Part shown: in pieces, positions 43,976-54,514 of the stretch | Layout of the letters: each line of letters starts with the position of its first letter | Numbering within the stretch: position 1 is the stretch's first letter | From: Theocolax elegans | Lineage: Eukaryota > Arthropoda > Insecta > Hymenoptera > Cerocephalidae | Direction of reading: 5' to 3' | Assembly (NCBI GenBank): GCA_026168455.1 | Contig: CM047426.1 | Coordinates: 40,905,313-40,969,312, forward strand | Length of the DNA stretch: 64,000 nt | The notes under the pieces: generated by a model | What the model was told of the DNA's origin: nothing | Databases searched by the model: none | Seen by the model: the letters and a program-made list of their open reading frames with translations, nothing else | Program-made: the position numbers and the translations under genes

Positions 43976-44084
43976 ATAAAAAAACTAAAATATTATTGTT
44001 GATTTATTATATATATATATTATAATTCATCTGTTCTCCGGTGTCCGGTATCACAAAAGTTTCAAGAAGTGAACGTTTGTGTGG

Positions 44085-44227
44085 AGTGGAAGGGTTAACG
44101 CTTGATACGACAACCACTCTTCATTTATCCCACATGTAATGATATGTGCGGGTGGTGCCAAGAGGGGGGGGGGGTATAAATTAGAAAAAATTTCAAAATA
44201 TTTTATAGGGGTTATCGTTATATGTGA
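44085..44227. repeat. ~115-bp satellite unit, left piece
   Basis: One unit with the CAACCACTCTT-TTATCCC-...-GGGGTTATCGTTATATGTGAA pattern. It is followed at once by the LINE fragment. Other units are at 46000-46321 and 56861-57030. Confidence 0.65.
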
Positions 44228-45261
44228 ATCTCTCGAAGATTTTGCAAAGAGTAGTGCATGATCAGCTGATTAAGTATCTCGAAAGTAATTGTTTATTAAC
44301 AGCTAGGCAAGCGGGGTTCCGAAAGGGACATAGTACTCAGTCAGCTCTTCTAGGTGTACTTGATGATGTGTGAAGGGCTATTGATTCCAGGATGATAACG
44401 ATCTTGGTCCTGTTCGACTTTTCCAAGGCCTTTATCACGGTGCCGCATGATCTCCTCATTCAGAAGTTGGGTAACATCGGATGCTCAGATGTTGTGCTAA
44501 ATTGGTTTTATAGATACCTTGTTGGCCGCATGCAGGCCGTGGTGGACGAAATTGGCGCGACATCGGATTGGCTCGGGGTAAATGCAGGTGTACCGCAGGG
44601 TAGTGTCCTGGGTCCCGTTCTTTTTTCCATTTTCATCAACGATCTGCCTAAGATCCTTAAATATTGTAATTATATGTTGTTTGCCGATGACGCCCAGGTC
44701 TATCATTCGTTTCTTCCATCAGATATCGATAATGCAGTTCAACGTATTACTTGTGATGCATATGCGATAGCGAACTGGACGAGTAATAACGGTCTTAAGC
44801 TAAATGTGGAAAAAACGAAGGTCATGATCCTGGGCAGTCAGGCTTATCTTGCGCGTATCAACCTGGACACTGCTCCGAAGGTCAGACTATGCAATGACTA
44901 CTTGAGGTATGAAAATGTGATAAAATCGCTTGGTGTTATGATAACCCCTATCCTAGACTGGTCAAAGCAAGTCATGGGAATTTCAAGGCGCGTCCATAGA
45001 GTACTGCACTCGCTGCGTTATTATAGCAAAACTATGTTGCTTAAACTCCGCAAGAATCTGGTAGAAACACTTATTTTCCCGCATTTTGACTATGCGTGCG
45101 CGGTCTATCACGATGTAGATCAGACTAGCAATATTAAACTCCAAAGATTGTTGAATGCGTGTGTAAGATTAGTTTGGGGTAATATAGCGAGGCGTGACCA
45201 CGTTACTCCATATACATTAGGCTTAAAATGGCTTTCGATCATAACACACCAACCTACTTAG
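44228..45261 (+). pseudogene. LINE reverse transcriptase, partial
   Basis: The frame begins within RT (DQLIKYLESNCLLTARQAGF then RKGHSTQSALLGVLDDV). A TGA at about 44371 replaces an expected Trp. After it come LVLFDFSKAFITVPHDLL, VPQGSVLGPVLFSIFINDLP and the catalytic MLFADDAQVY (FADD intact). In SKAFITVPHD an Ile replaces the usual catalytic Asp of SKAFDTV. Later LNACVRLVWGNIARRDHVTP is the family thumb/C-terminal block. The endonuclease part is lost by truncation. Not functional. Confidence 0.88.
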
Positions 45262-45563
45262 CAAATCACATCATTAAATTAAACACCCCTGATCAGAATC
45301 CTCGATCTTCCTCTTGTCATCCACCTAAACCCCTCACATACCTTCCGCCACGCACTGAATCATTAAGTAAGTCATTCAATATAACCTCCACCCGTATCAT
45401 CAATCAGATTCCTTTCATCTCATTTAACCCCATGTTCATAGATAAGTTCAAAATCATCCTTTTTAACCACCTGTTTGGGCTCGACAAAAATGACTGGTCT
45501 ATGCGGATCGCAACCGAGGGCATCGCACCACGGCCCATCCCATATCTCGAGGAGGCTCCGTAG
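45228..45563 (+). pseudogene. LINE protein C-terminal tail
   Basis: A second frame continues the protein after a frameshift near 45235. PTYLANHIIKLN resembles the PxYLxxL segment after the RT thumb, followed by SKSFNITSTRIINQIPFISF and FKIILFNHLFGLD. It ends at TAG 45561-45563, the natural stop, just before the 3' UTR. Confidence 0.7.
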
Positions 45564-45999
45564 TTATTGTAGCTAATGTACTGTTTTAATTCTTCTTTAT
45601 CTGTCCTTTTTATTTATTTATTTAAATTATTTTTCCCTACGAGAAACTCGAGCGATCTTCTATTTTATTGTATTATATTATTTTATTATATTATTTTATT
45701 GTTTTATTCTATTGTACTATTGCGTTACTTGTTAATAAATTGCGTTTTATCCATACTGTTAAGTTTTTAATAATCAATTATTTATATTGTTATTTTGATT
45801 TATATTCTCTTCCAATCGTATATTTTTTATCTATGATTTTTACACTGTTATCAAGCGATTATTTTTGTTATTTAGTTTTAAGATTTTAACTTAATTTAAT
45901 TACTTTTGTAAAAATGCTCTGTATTATCTGTAGTGCCTATGGGGTTTCTACCCCAAACGGCCAAATAAAATCTAAATCAAATCAAATTAGAATATGACG

Positions 46000-46321
46000 A
46001 CCATTCTGTTTTATCCCCCATTTTAAAGATAAAAGAAGGAGGGATAATGATTTAAAATATAAGAATTGTAAAAAAAACTAAGACGTGGATTTTTGGTTCC
46101 GGTGAATAACGATATGATAATTACTTTTCTTTTATCCTCCATTTAATGCTAGATGGTAGAGGGTAAGAGGGAGAGGGGGGTAATGAAATTAGATAAATTC
46201 CAAAAATAATTTAGGGGTTTCGGTACAGGTGAACGACAACCACTCTTTTTTATCCCCTATTTTATAGATGAAGGAAGTAGGGGGGAAGGGAGATTAAAAA
46301 TATAAGAATTCTGAGAAAACT
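46000..46321. repeat. ~115-bp satellite, three units
   Basis: Units start near 46005, 46115 and 46228 with (A)CNACCANTCTNTTTTATCCCC-like sequence and a purine-rich AGGGGGGA centre. The last is cut by gypsy-3 at AACT (46318-46321) and continues after it at 56857. Confidence 0.75.
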
Positions 46322-47549
46322 TGTCACGTCGCACTGGGGATCAGGGTGCGAGTGATCAAATTAGGTTCGTTTATAAATTATTAATTTATTAATTTATTAT
46401 AATAACAGCGGGTGCCAGTCGCGTACGTTTCGAAGTAATTATAGCGATTCGCTACTCGCTTAAAAAGAACGTTCAATTGGATACACGTGGTTATATATCG
46501 TAATATTCGAAATAAGAAGCGAACAGCACGGCTGTAACACGCGTCTTGTAAGCCGGCTACTTCGCGCGCGAAAGGGGGGGGGGAAGAAGCTGGGGTACAC
46601 TATTTTACGCGGCGAGCAAGGCTATTGTAATAACAGGGAAGAAGCTAGGATACACGGAGTTCGCGACACACACACAGGCAAGGGAAACGGCTATGAAATT
46701 TGGCACTAGGTCGCACAAACCTTTGCGATGTTGGCACACGTGCGGCACACACTTCGCTATGCTCTTTCTCTCGATCGCTCTCTCACGGACGTCGTCGATA
46801 CGTGGATCGGTAGTTCCGAAACGGCGGTCGGACGAGCTCTGAGCTCTCGTCGTCGTCGACGCGAGAGAGTCGCTGCGCGCATGTGCCGTGACTACTTCGT
46901 GCGTACGCGGCCTTATGCCGCGTGCGGCTTAACGAAGATGTCCGCCGCGCACGAACGTAAACAACGACGGCGAGTTGGTGGCGACGACGACGTAGCTGTT
47001 CAGCCTTCTTCGTGGTGTTCTTGGCTGCCTCCTTCTTCTCTCTTGCGATCACTGGCTCGAGGACTCGGGAATGCAGTCAGCGTTTTTACCTGGGTGAGTT
47101 ATAAACCGTACGGCTACTCGGTTTATGTATTGTTGTCTCACCTAACCTCTCCTCTGCACCCATCCTATACACAGCTGTTTAACTGCTGTGTGATCCGGTC
47201 CTTTTCCTTTGTAAGGTGCACACTGTAAGCAGTAATCTTACAGGTTTATTTGTTGAATTGGATGGCTGCTGTGGGAGGTGATTGGCTACGCTGCTTCTCC
47301 AGGTGTGATGTGAAGGACTTCTCCTCACCACTTCCTGGCATTACTTGGACTTCGGGCTTCCTCTGGATCTTCCTGGAGACTCCTAAGCTGTTGCTTTGTG
47401 CTCGGTGATGCAGCTTCCCTGTGTGTGTGTAGGCTGGTAGGGTTCGGTGAGGCTTAGGTAGGGTTCGATAAGGCTTAGTTAGGGTTCGGTAAGGCTTTAG
47501 GTAGGGTACAAGCTCGCTTAACTTGACATGCATTAAATACATTGTCACA
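46322..47549 (-). repeat. gypsy-3 3' LTR
   Basis: 1,228 bp; on the minus strand it begins TGTGACAATG and ends GTGCGACGTGACA. It contains a 39-bp segment (around 46828-46870) absent from the other LTR. Near its 5' side are 3-4 copies of a ~20-bp repeat (CGAACCCTACCTAAGCC type, 47440-47515). Much of it is CpG-rich, unlike the flanks. Antisense frame 46728-47228 is a by-product. Confidence 0.93.
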
Positions 47550-47560
47550 CTCCCCCCCAC
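47550..47560 (-). promoter_or_regulatory. gypsy-3 polypurine tract
   Basis: On the minus strand GTGGGGGGGAG directly abuts the TG start of the 3' LTR, the expected place for the plus-strand primer. Confidence 0.88.
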
Positions 47561-48365
47561 CAAACTGAAGTTACGCGGAGACGTAACTGATCTAAAAGAT
47601 AGTACAATTGTTATTTATTAAATGATAATTGTATTGAGGTGCGCTAGAATGGTGGGTGGAGTACGCAAGTGGCAAATATAAGAAATAAAAAATAAATTTG
47701 AATAACGCTCTTGATAAATAGCTCGTGCTATTTATCTCGGTGTTTTTGTGTATGCTGCTTGGCTGGAAATAGCTGTGCTAAGTGCACGCTGTGTGTAATA
47801 ATAATAATAATAATAATACAAATTTGCTTAATTGTAATAAATTAATTTAACGACGACTGGCTTACCCTTACAAGTAAAGAGAAAAAAAAATTTTTCGCAG
47901 TGAGAGCTCTTTCGCGATCACGAATCTTTCATACTTGCATACTTACATCTAGATCTATACTCATACTTGAATATACATTTTATATACAAGATAATAATAA
48001 AGAAAATTAATAAAATAATTTTTAATAAGATCTGTGCATGCCTGTTTGCCTTATAGTTTCTTTCGCGAATTATGCTGCTTATGCGATTCTTCCTTGTTGC
48101 TTATTTAAAATGCCTCATTCTTTAGCAGTAATAATAATAAATTTAGGAAAGAGAAAAAAAAACTTGCTATATTTTTGCATTTATCCATTCTTGGCTGAGA
48201 AGAAAGGGACAGAGGATAAAAAAAAATTTTTACGATGGAATTGCTTGCGATTGGGGTAAGATTAAAAAAAACAAATGTTAGGCTTATTATTTATTTTGCT
48301 TCTTTACAAGAAGGGTGGCTATAGGAGAAGAGAGAAAAAAAATTTATTTGGGTGCTCCTTGGTTG
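47561..48365 (-). other. gypsy-3 3' non-coding region
   Basis: About 800 bases between the extra ORF and the polypurine tract. It holds an (AAT)n stretch near 47800 and several A8-9TTT tracts (47884, 48218, 48330). No conserved ORF is seen. Confidence 0.7.
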
Positions 48366-48767
48366 CTACTCCTTGGTGCTTACGGGAGAACTGGCTGGTG
48401 TGTTTGTGGGAGAGTTAGCTGGGGTGGTAGTGTGAGAGTTGGCTAGGGTGGTTCGGCTGGCTGGTGCGGCTATTGGAGCCGCCGCTTCTTCCGTTCGTGC
48501 GAGGAATTGTGGGTCCTCGCAGAAATGGCGTTCTCCTCGGATGCAGCCACGCTTCCCCGGGCAAGGTGATCGGCCCTTCGGGGTTTCTTCCGCTGCTTCG
48601 CTGCTGGTGTTGGTGCGTGGCGGAGTGGGTGGTTGGCTCAGGTCGAGTCTGGCCAAGACCTGGTCCAGGTCTTCCCCTATTGGACAGGTGTTGGTTTTGG
48701 GCTGAATGAACCGCCCTCTGCCTCGCCCTCTGCTCCGCACTGATGCAGCTGCTCCTGCTCTATTCAT
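48366..48767 (-). CDS. gypsy-3 extra 3' ORF
   Basis: A 133-codon ORF with ATG at 48767. It starts with an Arg/Gly-rich segment (RSRGRGRGRF), has an acidic middle and a small Cys cluster (CPGKRGCIRGERHFC), and ends with Ser/Thr/Pro repeats (TPANSPTNTPASSP). It lies where errantivirus-like elements keep env, but has no signal peptide or membrane segment, so it is not env. TTTATAG directly before ATG could be a splice acceptor. GC-rich codon use contrasts with its surroundings. Function unknown; an RNA-binding role is only a guess. Confidence 0.6.
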   Translation of the reverse strand: MNRAGAAASVRSRGRGRGRFIQPKTNTCPIGEDLDQVLARLDLSQPPTPPRTNTSSEAAEETPKGRSPCPGKRGCIRGERHFCEDPQFLARTEEAAAPIAAPASRTTLANSHTTTPANSPTNTPASSPVSTKE

Positions 48768-48824
48768 CTATAAATTTCCAGTAGGTCACTAACCTGTTGC
48801 TTACTGCTTGTTCTTATTTGGGAT

Positions 48825-50120
48825 TCACCATTTTGCTTTTATGTACTTACGCGGTCTTAATGTCATTCTTTGAGGGCTACTTTGCTGGTCAAGCACGACA
48901 GTTTGTTGTTTCCTGGGACGGCCTCTTTTAACTACAGGGACGCTTGGGGCTGGGTTGTTTCGGGTATTTTGGGAATATCTGGGCTGTTGGATTGAGATGT
49001 CACTCTTAGGCTGGATTGGAGGAAAATTTAGAACATTGCGAGGGGGAATATGGCGTTTTAAATCAGTGATATGCACTTTAATTTGGCGTTTAGTTTGTAT
49101 ATCTTCTATTAAATAGACTGTAGGGGAAAATACTCGGATTATTTTTGCGGGTCCAATAAATTTAGGGGCTTGCTTCGCTGCTATGTAATTTTCGGCTGAA
49201 CTTAAAATACGAATTCGGTACCTAACTAGATAGCCTATTTGATATTCTATATCTCGTCTACCTTTGTTATAGAACCTAGCTTGTCTGGCTGTTGCTAAAT
49301 CTATATGTCTTTTAACGAGATCATAGATTTTTGGGAGTCTATGCAAACGCTCTACCCATTGCTCTGTCTCTGGGGCTGGTATTTGGCTTGGGGTTTCTAT
49401 ATGTTTCCTTATTAGGGCTACGGGACGGGGATTTCTACCTAAGTTAAGGAATGCAGGACTATATTTTGTAGAGGAATGAACAACTGTATTAAGGGCAACG
49501 TTAAACTCTCCGAGATGTCTATCCCAATCTCGGTGGTCGTCTTCAAGGTATGTGTTAATCATTGGCTTAATATTCCTATTAACTCGCTCTACTGGATTGG
49601 CTTGTGCAAAATAAGGTGGGATGGTTGTTTGTGTAATACCGTATTGCGTTAACCGGTATGTGACTGTCCTATTGGCGAACTCCGTCCCATTGTCCGTAAC
49701 TAGGTACTTGGGACAACCCCATCTGTTGATGATGAGTTCGTCAAAAGCTTGTAGCACGCTTTTCGCATCTGCTCGTCGTAAAGGTTTCATCTCTATGTAT
49801 CTTGTGAAGAGATCTTCAAATACGATGATATATTTGAAACCTTGTCTCGACGGCGGCTTGGGTCCCATAATGTCGGCTGCAACTACCGTCCATGGCTCGC
49901 TTAAGTTTCTTCCTTTCATCAGGCCTGGCGGTGCTTGTTGGCTACTTTTGTGCGCCTGACATTCTTGACAAGTTCTAACGTAGTTACTTGTGTCAAAGTA
50001 CATGCCTGGCCAATAGTAATACGTTACTAGTCTAGCATATGTTTTATCAATGCCTAAATGACCTGCTTGTGGCACATAATGGGCTTCGTATAAAGCTTTT
50101 TCGCGTTCGGCATCTGGCAA
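48825..50120 (-). pseudogene. pol: gypsy-3 integrase
   Basis: The zinc domain is HYVPQAGHLGIDKTY to CQECQ. The catalytic residues lie in VAADIMGPK, LVTDNGTEFANR and FAQANPVERVNR. VEDIQ/IEDIQTKRQIKVHITDL marks the C-terminal fold, and the tail has VKRGRPRKQQTVV. It is in the same frame as the RT segment and separated only by TAG 50127-50129. It ends at 48825. With that stop it is not made as part of pol unless the stop is read through. Confidence 0.92.
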
Positions 50121-50126
50121 TACAAT

Positions 50127-52216
50127 CTACCATGCATCTAAATCGTGCATAAATGGGTCTACTAAGGGGTTAGGGCGGATGGCATATAATATATCATTGG
50201 CTATTCTAAGGTCGGGGTATTTATTAGGGAATTTGGCTACGGCTCGGAGTTTATCTTGGTACCAGGGATTGTTGGTATTAAGTGTCAATGCTGTTGCTAT
50301 GGCGTCTGCTTCTTCGAATGCTCTAGATAATGCATCTGGAACTTTATGCATAGCTCCTCTCCTGTGCACAAACTTGATGTTACAATTTTGTAATATGGTG
50401 TTCCAGCGCGCTAGTCTGCCAGCAGGGTCTTTCAATTTATTAAGCCAAAGAAGACTATGGTGATCCGTGATAACAGTAAATTCGTCACCTTGTAGATATC
50501 CCTTTAGCCTTTCCACGGACCAGAGAACAGCTAAACATTCTTTCTCTGTGACCGTGTAATTACGCTCTGCTTTGCTCAAAGTTCTGCTGACATAATAGAT
50601 AGGGTGCTCTTCGCCATTGATCTCTTGTGTTAGCACTCCTGCTATGGCGTAGTCACTTGCGTCTGTTTGGAGCGTAAAGGGACGGGAAAAATCGGGGCGG
50701 GCTAAATCTGGGGCTTGGGTAAGGGCTAATTTGATCTTCTCGAATGCATCCTGCTGCGTTTGGTGCCATTGCCATCTTACATCTTTCTTCATTAAGTAAT
50801 TTAGCGGCGTTCGATATTTGGCTAGGTCCTTTATGAATCTTGAGTACCAACCGACTAGACCATTAAAACGTCTTAATTGTTTTAAATTTTTAGGCGCTGG
50901 ATACTCCAAGATTGGCTTTATCTTATCTTGATTAGTCTGCAATCCAAATTCATTAATTTTGTACCCAAGATATGTTACTTCTGGGCAACAAAATTCAGGC
51001 TCCTCGCGATTGATTTGCAAGTTGGCTTTCCTAAGGACTATTAGGACTATTCTGAGCCATTTCATGTGTTCCTCAAACGTTTTCGCTGTGATAATTATAT
51101 CATCCAGATATGCAAACACGTGTGGCTCCCACTCTGGCTTAATTAACTTATCCATTATCTGTTGAAACATGGCCGGTGCATTCGTTAAACCATAGGGTAC
51201 GCGCTTAAAGTGGAATAGACCTTTTCCAGGCAAGGCAAATGCAGTTATTTCGCGGCTTTCAGGGGCTAGGGGAACTTGGTGATAGGCTTGGGATAAATCC
51301 AGTTTGCTAATAAATCGGCTTTCTCGCAATTGGTCTAAAATGTCATCCATATTGCGCATTGGGTAGGCTAGCTTCTTTGTAACTTCGTTTACTAGTCTGT
51401 AATCGATACAGAAACGATATTTGCCATTTGCCTTTGGCACGATTACAGGATAGCTACACCATGGGCTTTGCGATGGCTCTATAATGTCTTCTTTCAGCAT
51501 ACGATCTATTTCTTCGTATCCTGCTTGAAGCATTTTTGGCGAATATTTGGGGCGTGGCTGGCGAATTGGCTCTGCTCCTTGGACGTCTAATTTAAGGCTG
51601 GTTAGGTTGGTTGTTCCTACGGTTTGGGGAGTTTGGGGGATTAATTCGTCTAGCAAGTCGTGCACTCTTTGTATTTGCTCTGGGCTGGCTCGTTTAAGAC
51701 CTCCTATGCTGACTACAGCTGGTATGCAACTGGGATCGTTGCCTTCGGGGTAAAATTTATGTATTATCCCTCTATTCGTCCACCAGGTGTCGTTCTCGTA
51801 CTTTATGCACATATTTATTTTTCGCTTGAAATCAATTCCTAGTATGCAATCGTATTGCAATCCGTCTGCTACTTGGAAAGGCATGACTATTTCATCTCCG
51901 TCAATTTTTATTACGATGTCGACTTTGCCTTGGACAGGGATAGTGGTGCCATCTGCTACTTTAACTGCTGGACATCGGGATTGCTTTAGCTTATTATGCA
52001 ATAATTCGCTCATATTGCCTCCTAAGAACGATGCAGTAGCTCCGTCGTCTAGGAGTGCTGTTACTTTGCTGCCATTGATTTCCAAATTAAAATACAGTCT
52101 GGGGTCAATATTGGGAATATGCTGGATAAGGGATTGGGTTGTGGCTAATTGATATGGCTTGGACACTTTAGGGGTATGGGGCGAGGAAATACGGGTCTTT
52201 ATCCCCTCTGGCTGAA
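50127..52216 (-). CDS. pol: gypsy-3 pol: protease, RT, RNase H
   Basis: It is reached by -1 frameshift from gag (the open frame reaches back to 52337). The protease is LEINGSKVTALLDDGATASF (DDG for DSG), with VADGLQYDCILGIDF. The RT has FCIDYRLVN, VPYGLTNAPAMFQQ and FAYLDDIII at about residue 410 of the open frame. RNase H has TLQTDASDYAIAG, EKECLAVLWSV and ITDHHSLLWL, then KVPDALSRAF. Catalytic residues look intact. A TAG at 50127 ends it before integrase, the only nonsense change I see in the element. Confidence 0.93.
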
Positions 52217-54514
52217 GTTTCCCGATACCTTTCTGGCGTTGCACTTTTGACAATCTCTTAAGTACACTCCAGGGGTACCGCAACCTCGGCAATTCCGATT
52301 TGGACACTCTGCTGCCCAATGGCCTAAGTTGTTGCAATTAAAACATGGCTCTGTCTGTTTGCGGGGATGGTTATAAATTATTGGCGAATTATTAATGGTG
52401 TATTGGGTTTGGCTTCTTGCATTTTGGGCTGCTTGTCGTGCTGCTTGCCTTGGCCAATTGCTGTTGGCATTTTTGGGCTGATGTGTATATTGTTTTCTAG
52501 GGGATTGCTGTTTATTATAGCGAAAATTGTTTTGCCTGGGCTGCTGGGGGCTTCTGGGAGGGTTAGGATTGACTATAGGGGCTGCTTGTGCTGAATTGGG
52601 TTTTGCTGCTTGAGGGTTTGGCTTAGGTTGGGTTGCGGCTGCTGCTAGTTTCCTTGGCTTGTCCTGTGTTGGATCGACATATGAGTATCTGGCACAACTA
52701 TGTAGCATTGTTGGCGGTAGTTTATAAGTCTCATCCATTTGGCGCCTGGCTTCTTCTCTTTTACCGAGCCTTTGAAGTTCTGTAAAATTGTTGAAGTCTT
52801 TGCGCTCAATCCCTTTCCTACATAAAGGATGTAGATTTCTGTATGCTCTATCTAACTGATCTTGCATCGGTAATGGCGGCTTGACTTGATCCAACATACC
52901 CCTTAATTTAATTAGGTATGTAGATATGTCTTCGTTTGGCCCTTGCGTGCGGCTTTCAATTAATTGCTTAAGACTATTTTGCGTGTCTGCAGGTCCAAAT
53001 TGCAATCTGATAGCTTCTGCAAAATCATCGAAAGTTTGCCAATTACTTCGCTCTCGGATTAACCAGTCCCATGCGTCTTCGTCCATCACTGTTGGCAACG
53101 TTCTAATTATGTCCTCCATTGTGAGTCCATAAACTTCTTTGCATTCCTTTAGATGCATTAAAAATGTTTCCGGATTGCTTCTTTTTGATGCCTTAAATTG
53201 TATGTGATATTTGTACAGGATCTCTCTTGTCCTTTTCTTTTTCACATACTGCGATTCATCTGCGTAGCTGTAGGAACGGTAGGGAATGAACGTTGGAGGT
53301 GGACTTGGCTGTGCTTGTGGAATAGGGGAATAGGGAATTTCGTACGTTTGGTCGTTTACTGGTTGGCTTTGTTGTGCTGTGGCGGCGTTTTGGTTTTGAT
53401 GCTGTTGAGGTTGGCTGGCGTGTAAATTCTCGTCGTCCCAATGTACATTTGGTGCTATTCTATTTTGGCTCTTGCTTGTTGCTATTGGTCTCAAGTCGTT
53501 CAGGTTCGTATTATAATTTTGCCTTGCTTCTATCCTTTGCTGCTTTTGTGTTTGATTAGCTACTGCTACGATTGGGCGAAAGGCTGACTGCTGGACACAG
53601 TGGGATTGACGGGGTTGGGAATTAACTGGGGAGCTGCTGGTGTAAGTTGTGGTGGGTGCGGTATAGTGTGTAAATGGATTACTTATTAGGTATGGGTTAT
53701 TTGGCCGTGTAGGTGCTATTGTCTGTATGCTATAATGTGAGGTCGAATTAACTGCGAGTTGAGCTGTGGTTACATAAGGTAATGTGCAGAAGATTTCTTC
53801 ATTTGGAGCATCAATTATATTTGGGCTGATTGTTGGCACTGGCGTTGGTGTGAGTCTATAGGCTGTTGATTGGGCTTGTGGGTTGCTGGCTGTTTGTCTC
53901 CTTATTGGCTTATCAATATTATTATTCAATAATCTAGTATGCTGTTCTACTCCTGATTCGCTTGCTTGTGGGCTGCTGCTACTCTGTACTTGAGTGTGTG
54001 TTAGCAATTGTTGTGCTGGATGTGTCATTTCTTGCATAGAAATTGGATCTTGATATGGACCGCGGCTCTGTCCAGTTTCCAATTCTGGTATTAGCATATT
54101 TCTATTTATTTGCTGGGAAGCTGTTTGCGAATCATTTTGCACGGGAGGAAAATAATTTGTTATTTCCGATTGGGTAAGGGATATAGAAAGGTCGTCAGGG
54201 CTTATTTCTACTAGAGGCTGCTGGTCTATGTGAGCTACGTTTCCTATGGATTCCTCATCAAACCACATTTGATCCGCTCGAGGCTCCCATTCGGCTGCAG
54301 AGTTCCCGAAATTACGTCTAATTTCATAGTGGGCTACACTGTCACGAATGATTGCTATGCTACTGTCTAAATTTAAAAATGTCGTACCCGCATAAAGGAC
54401 AACTCTTCCATCAGGTAGGTTATTAACGCATAGCCTAATAATAGGTGCGCCTTGGGCTGCACTTACTCCGCTTAATTTACCCCCCAATCTATAACTAATG
54501 GACATTTTGCTCAA
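52199..54514 (-). CDS. gag: gypsy-3 gag
   Basis: A single intact 771-codon ORF with ATG at 54514. The N-terminal 400 residues are Gln/Asn/Pro/Ser/Thr-rich; the start (SYRLGGKLSGVSAAQG) is not a recognised domain. The capsid lies at about 425-590 (REILYKYHIQFKASKRSNPE, RTQGPNEDISTYLIKLRGML, YRNLHPLCRKGIERKDF). The nucleocapsid starts at about 724: CFNCNNLGHWAAEC, then CRGCG and CQKC. It is longer than most gypsy gags (usually 300-500 residues) because of the N-terminal part. The stop is at 52199, overlapping pol by 139 bases. Confidence 0.93.
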   Translation of the reverse strand: MSKMSISYRLGGKLSGVSAAQGAPIIRLCVNNLPDGRVVLYAGTTFLNLDSSIAIIRDSVAHYEIRRNFGNSAAEWEPRADQMWFDEESIGNVAHIDQQPLVEISPDDLSISLTQSEITNYFPPVQNDSQTASQQINRNMLIPELETGQSRGPYQDPISMQEMTHPAQQLLTHTQVQSSSSPQASESGVEQHTRLLNNNIDKPIRRQTASNPQAQSTAYRLTPTPVPTISPNIIDAPNEEIFCTLPYVTTAQLAVNSTSHYSIQTIAPTRPNNPYLISNPFTHYTAPTTTYTSSSPVNSQPRQSHCVQQSAFRPIVAVANQTQKQQRIEARQNYNTNLNDLRPIATSKSQNRIAPNVHWDDENLHASQPQQHQNQNAATAQQSQPVNDQTYEIPYSPIPQAQPSPPPTFIPYRSYSYADESQYVKKKRTREILYKYHIQFKASKRSNPETFLMHLKECKEVYGLTMEDIIRTLPTVMDEDAWDWLIRERSNWQTFDDFAEAIRLQFGPADTQNSLKQLIESRTQGPNEDISTYLIKLRGMLDQVKPPLPMQDQLDRAYRNLHPLCRKGIERKDFNNFTELQRLGKREEARRQMDETYKLPPTMLHSCARYSYVDPTQDKPRKLAAAATQPKPNPQAAKPNSAQAAPIVNPNPPRSPQQPRQNNFRYNKQQSPRKQYTHQPKNANSNWPRQAARQAAQNARSQTQYTINNSPIIYNHPRKQTEPCFNCNNLGHWAAECPNRNCRGCGTPGVYLRDCQKCNARKVSGNFSQRG
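52217..52223 (-). promoter_or_regulatory. -1 ribosomal frameshift site GGGAAAC (gypsy-3)
   Basis: In the gag frame the codons are TCG GGA AAC, so G GGA AAC is in the correct phase, 16 bases before the gag stop. A -1 slip enters the pol frame (GGG AAA CTT). Downstream, GAGGGGA and TCCTCGCCCC could pair to form a stem, but I could not fold it properly. Confidence 0.8.

Larger units (their letters stand above)
44228..45985 (+). mobile_element. 5'-truncated LINE (CR1/jockey-like)
   Basis: This holds the 3' part of a non-LTR reverse transcriptase gene, its C-terminal extension and a 3' UTR. The end carries a hairpin (TATGGGGTTTCTACCCC) and AATAAAATCTAAATCAAATC, short A-rich repeats instead of poly(A), as in CR1-like elements. 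It sits inside the ~115-bp satellite: satellite sequence ends at 44227 and resumes at about 45990. 5' truncation is usual for LINEs. Confidence 0.8.

Noticed and set aside
46728..47228. 166-codon plus-strand ORF in both gypsy-3 LTRs
   Set aside because: It is antisense to the element, in CpG-rich sequence, and changed by the 39-bp indel; no domain is recognised.
47440..47515. Telomere-like CCCTAAC repeats
   Set aside because: The period is about 20 bp and the repeat lies inside an LTR; it is not a telomeric array.
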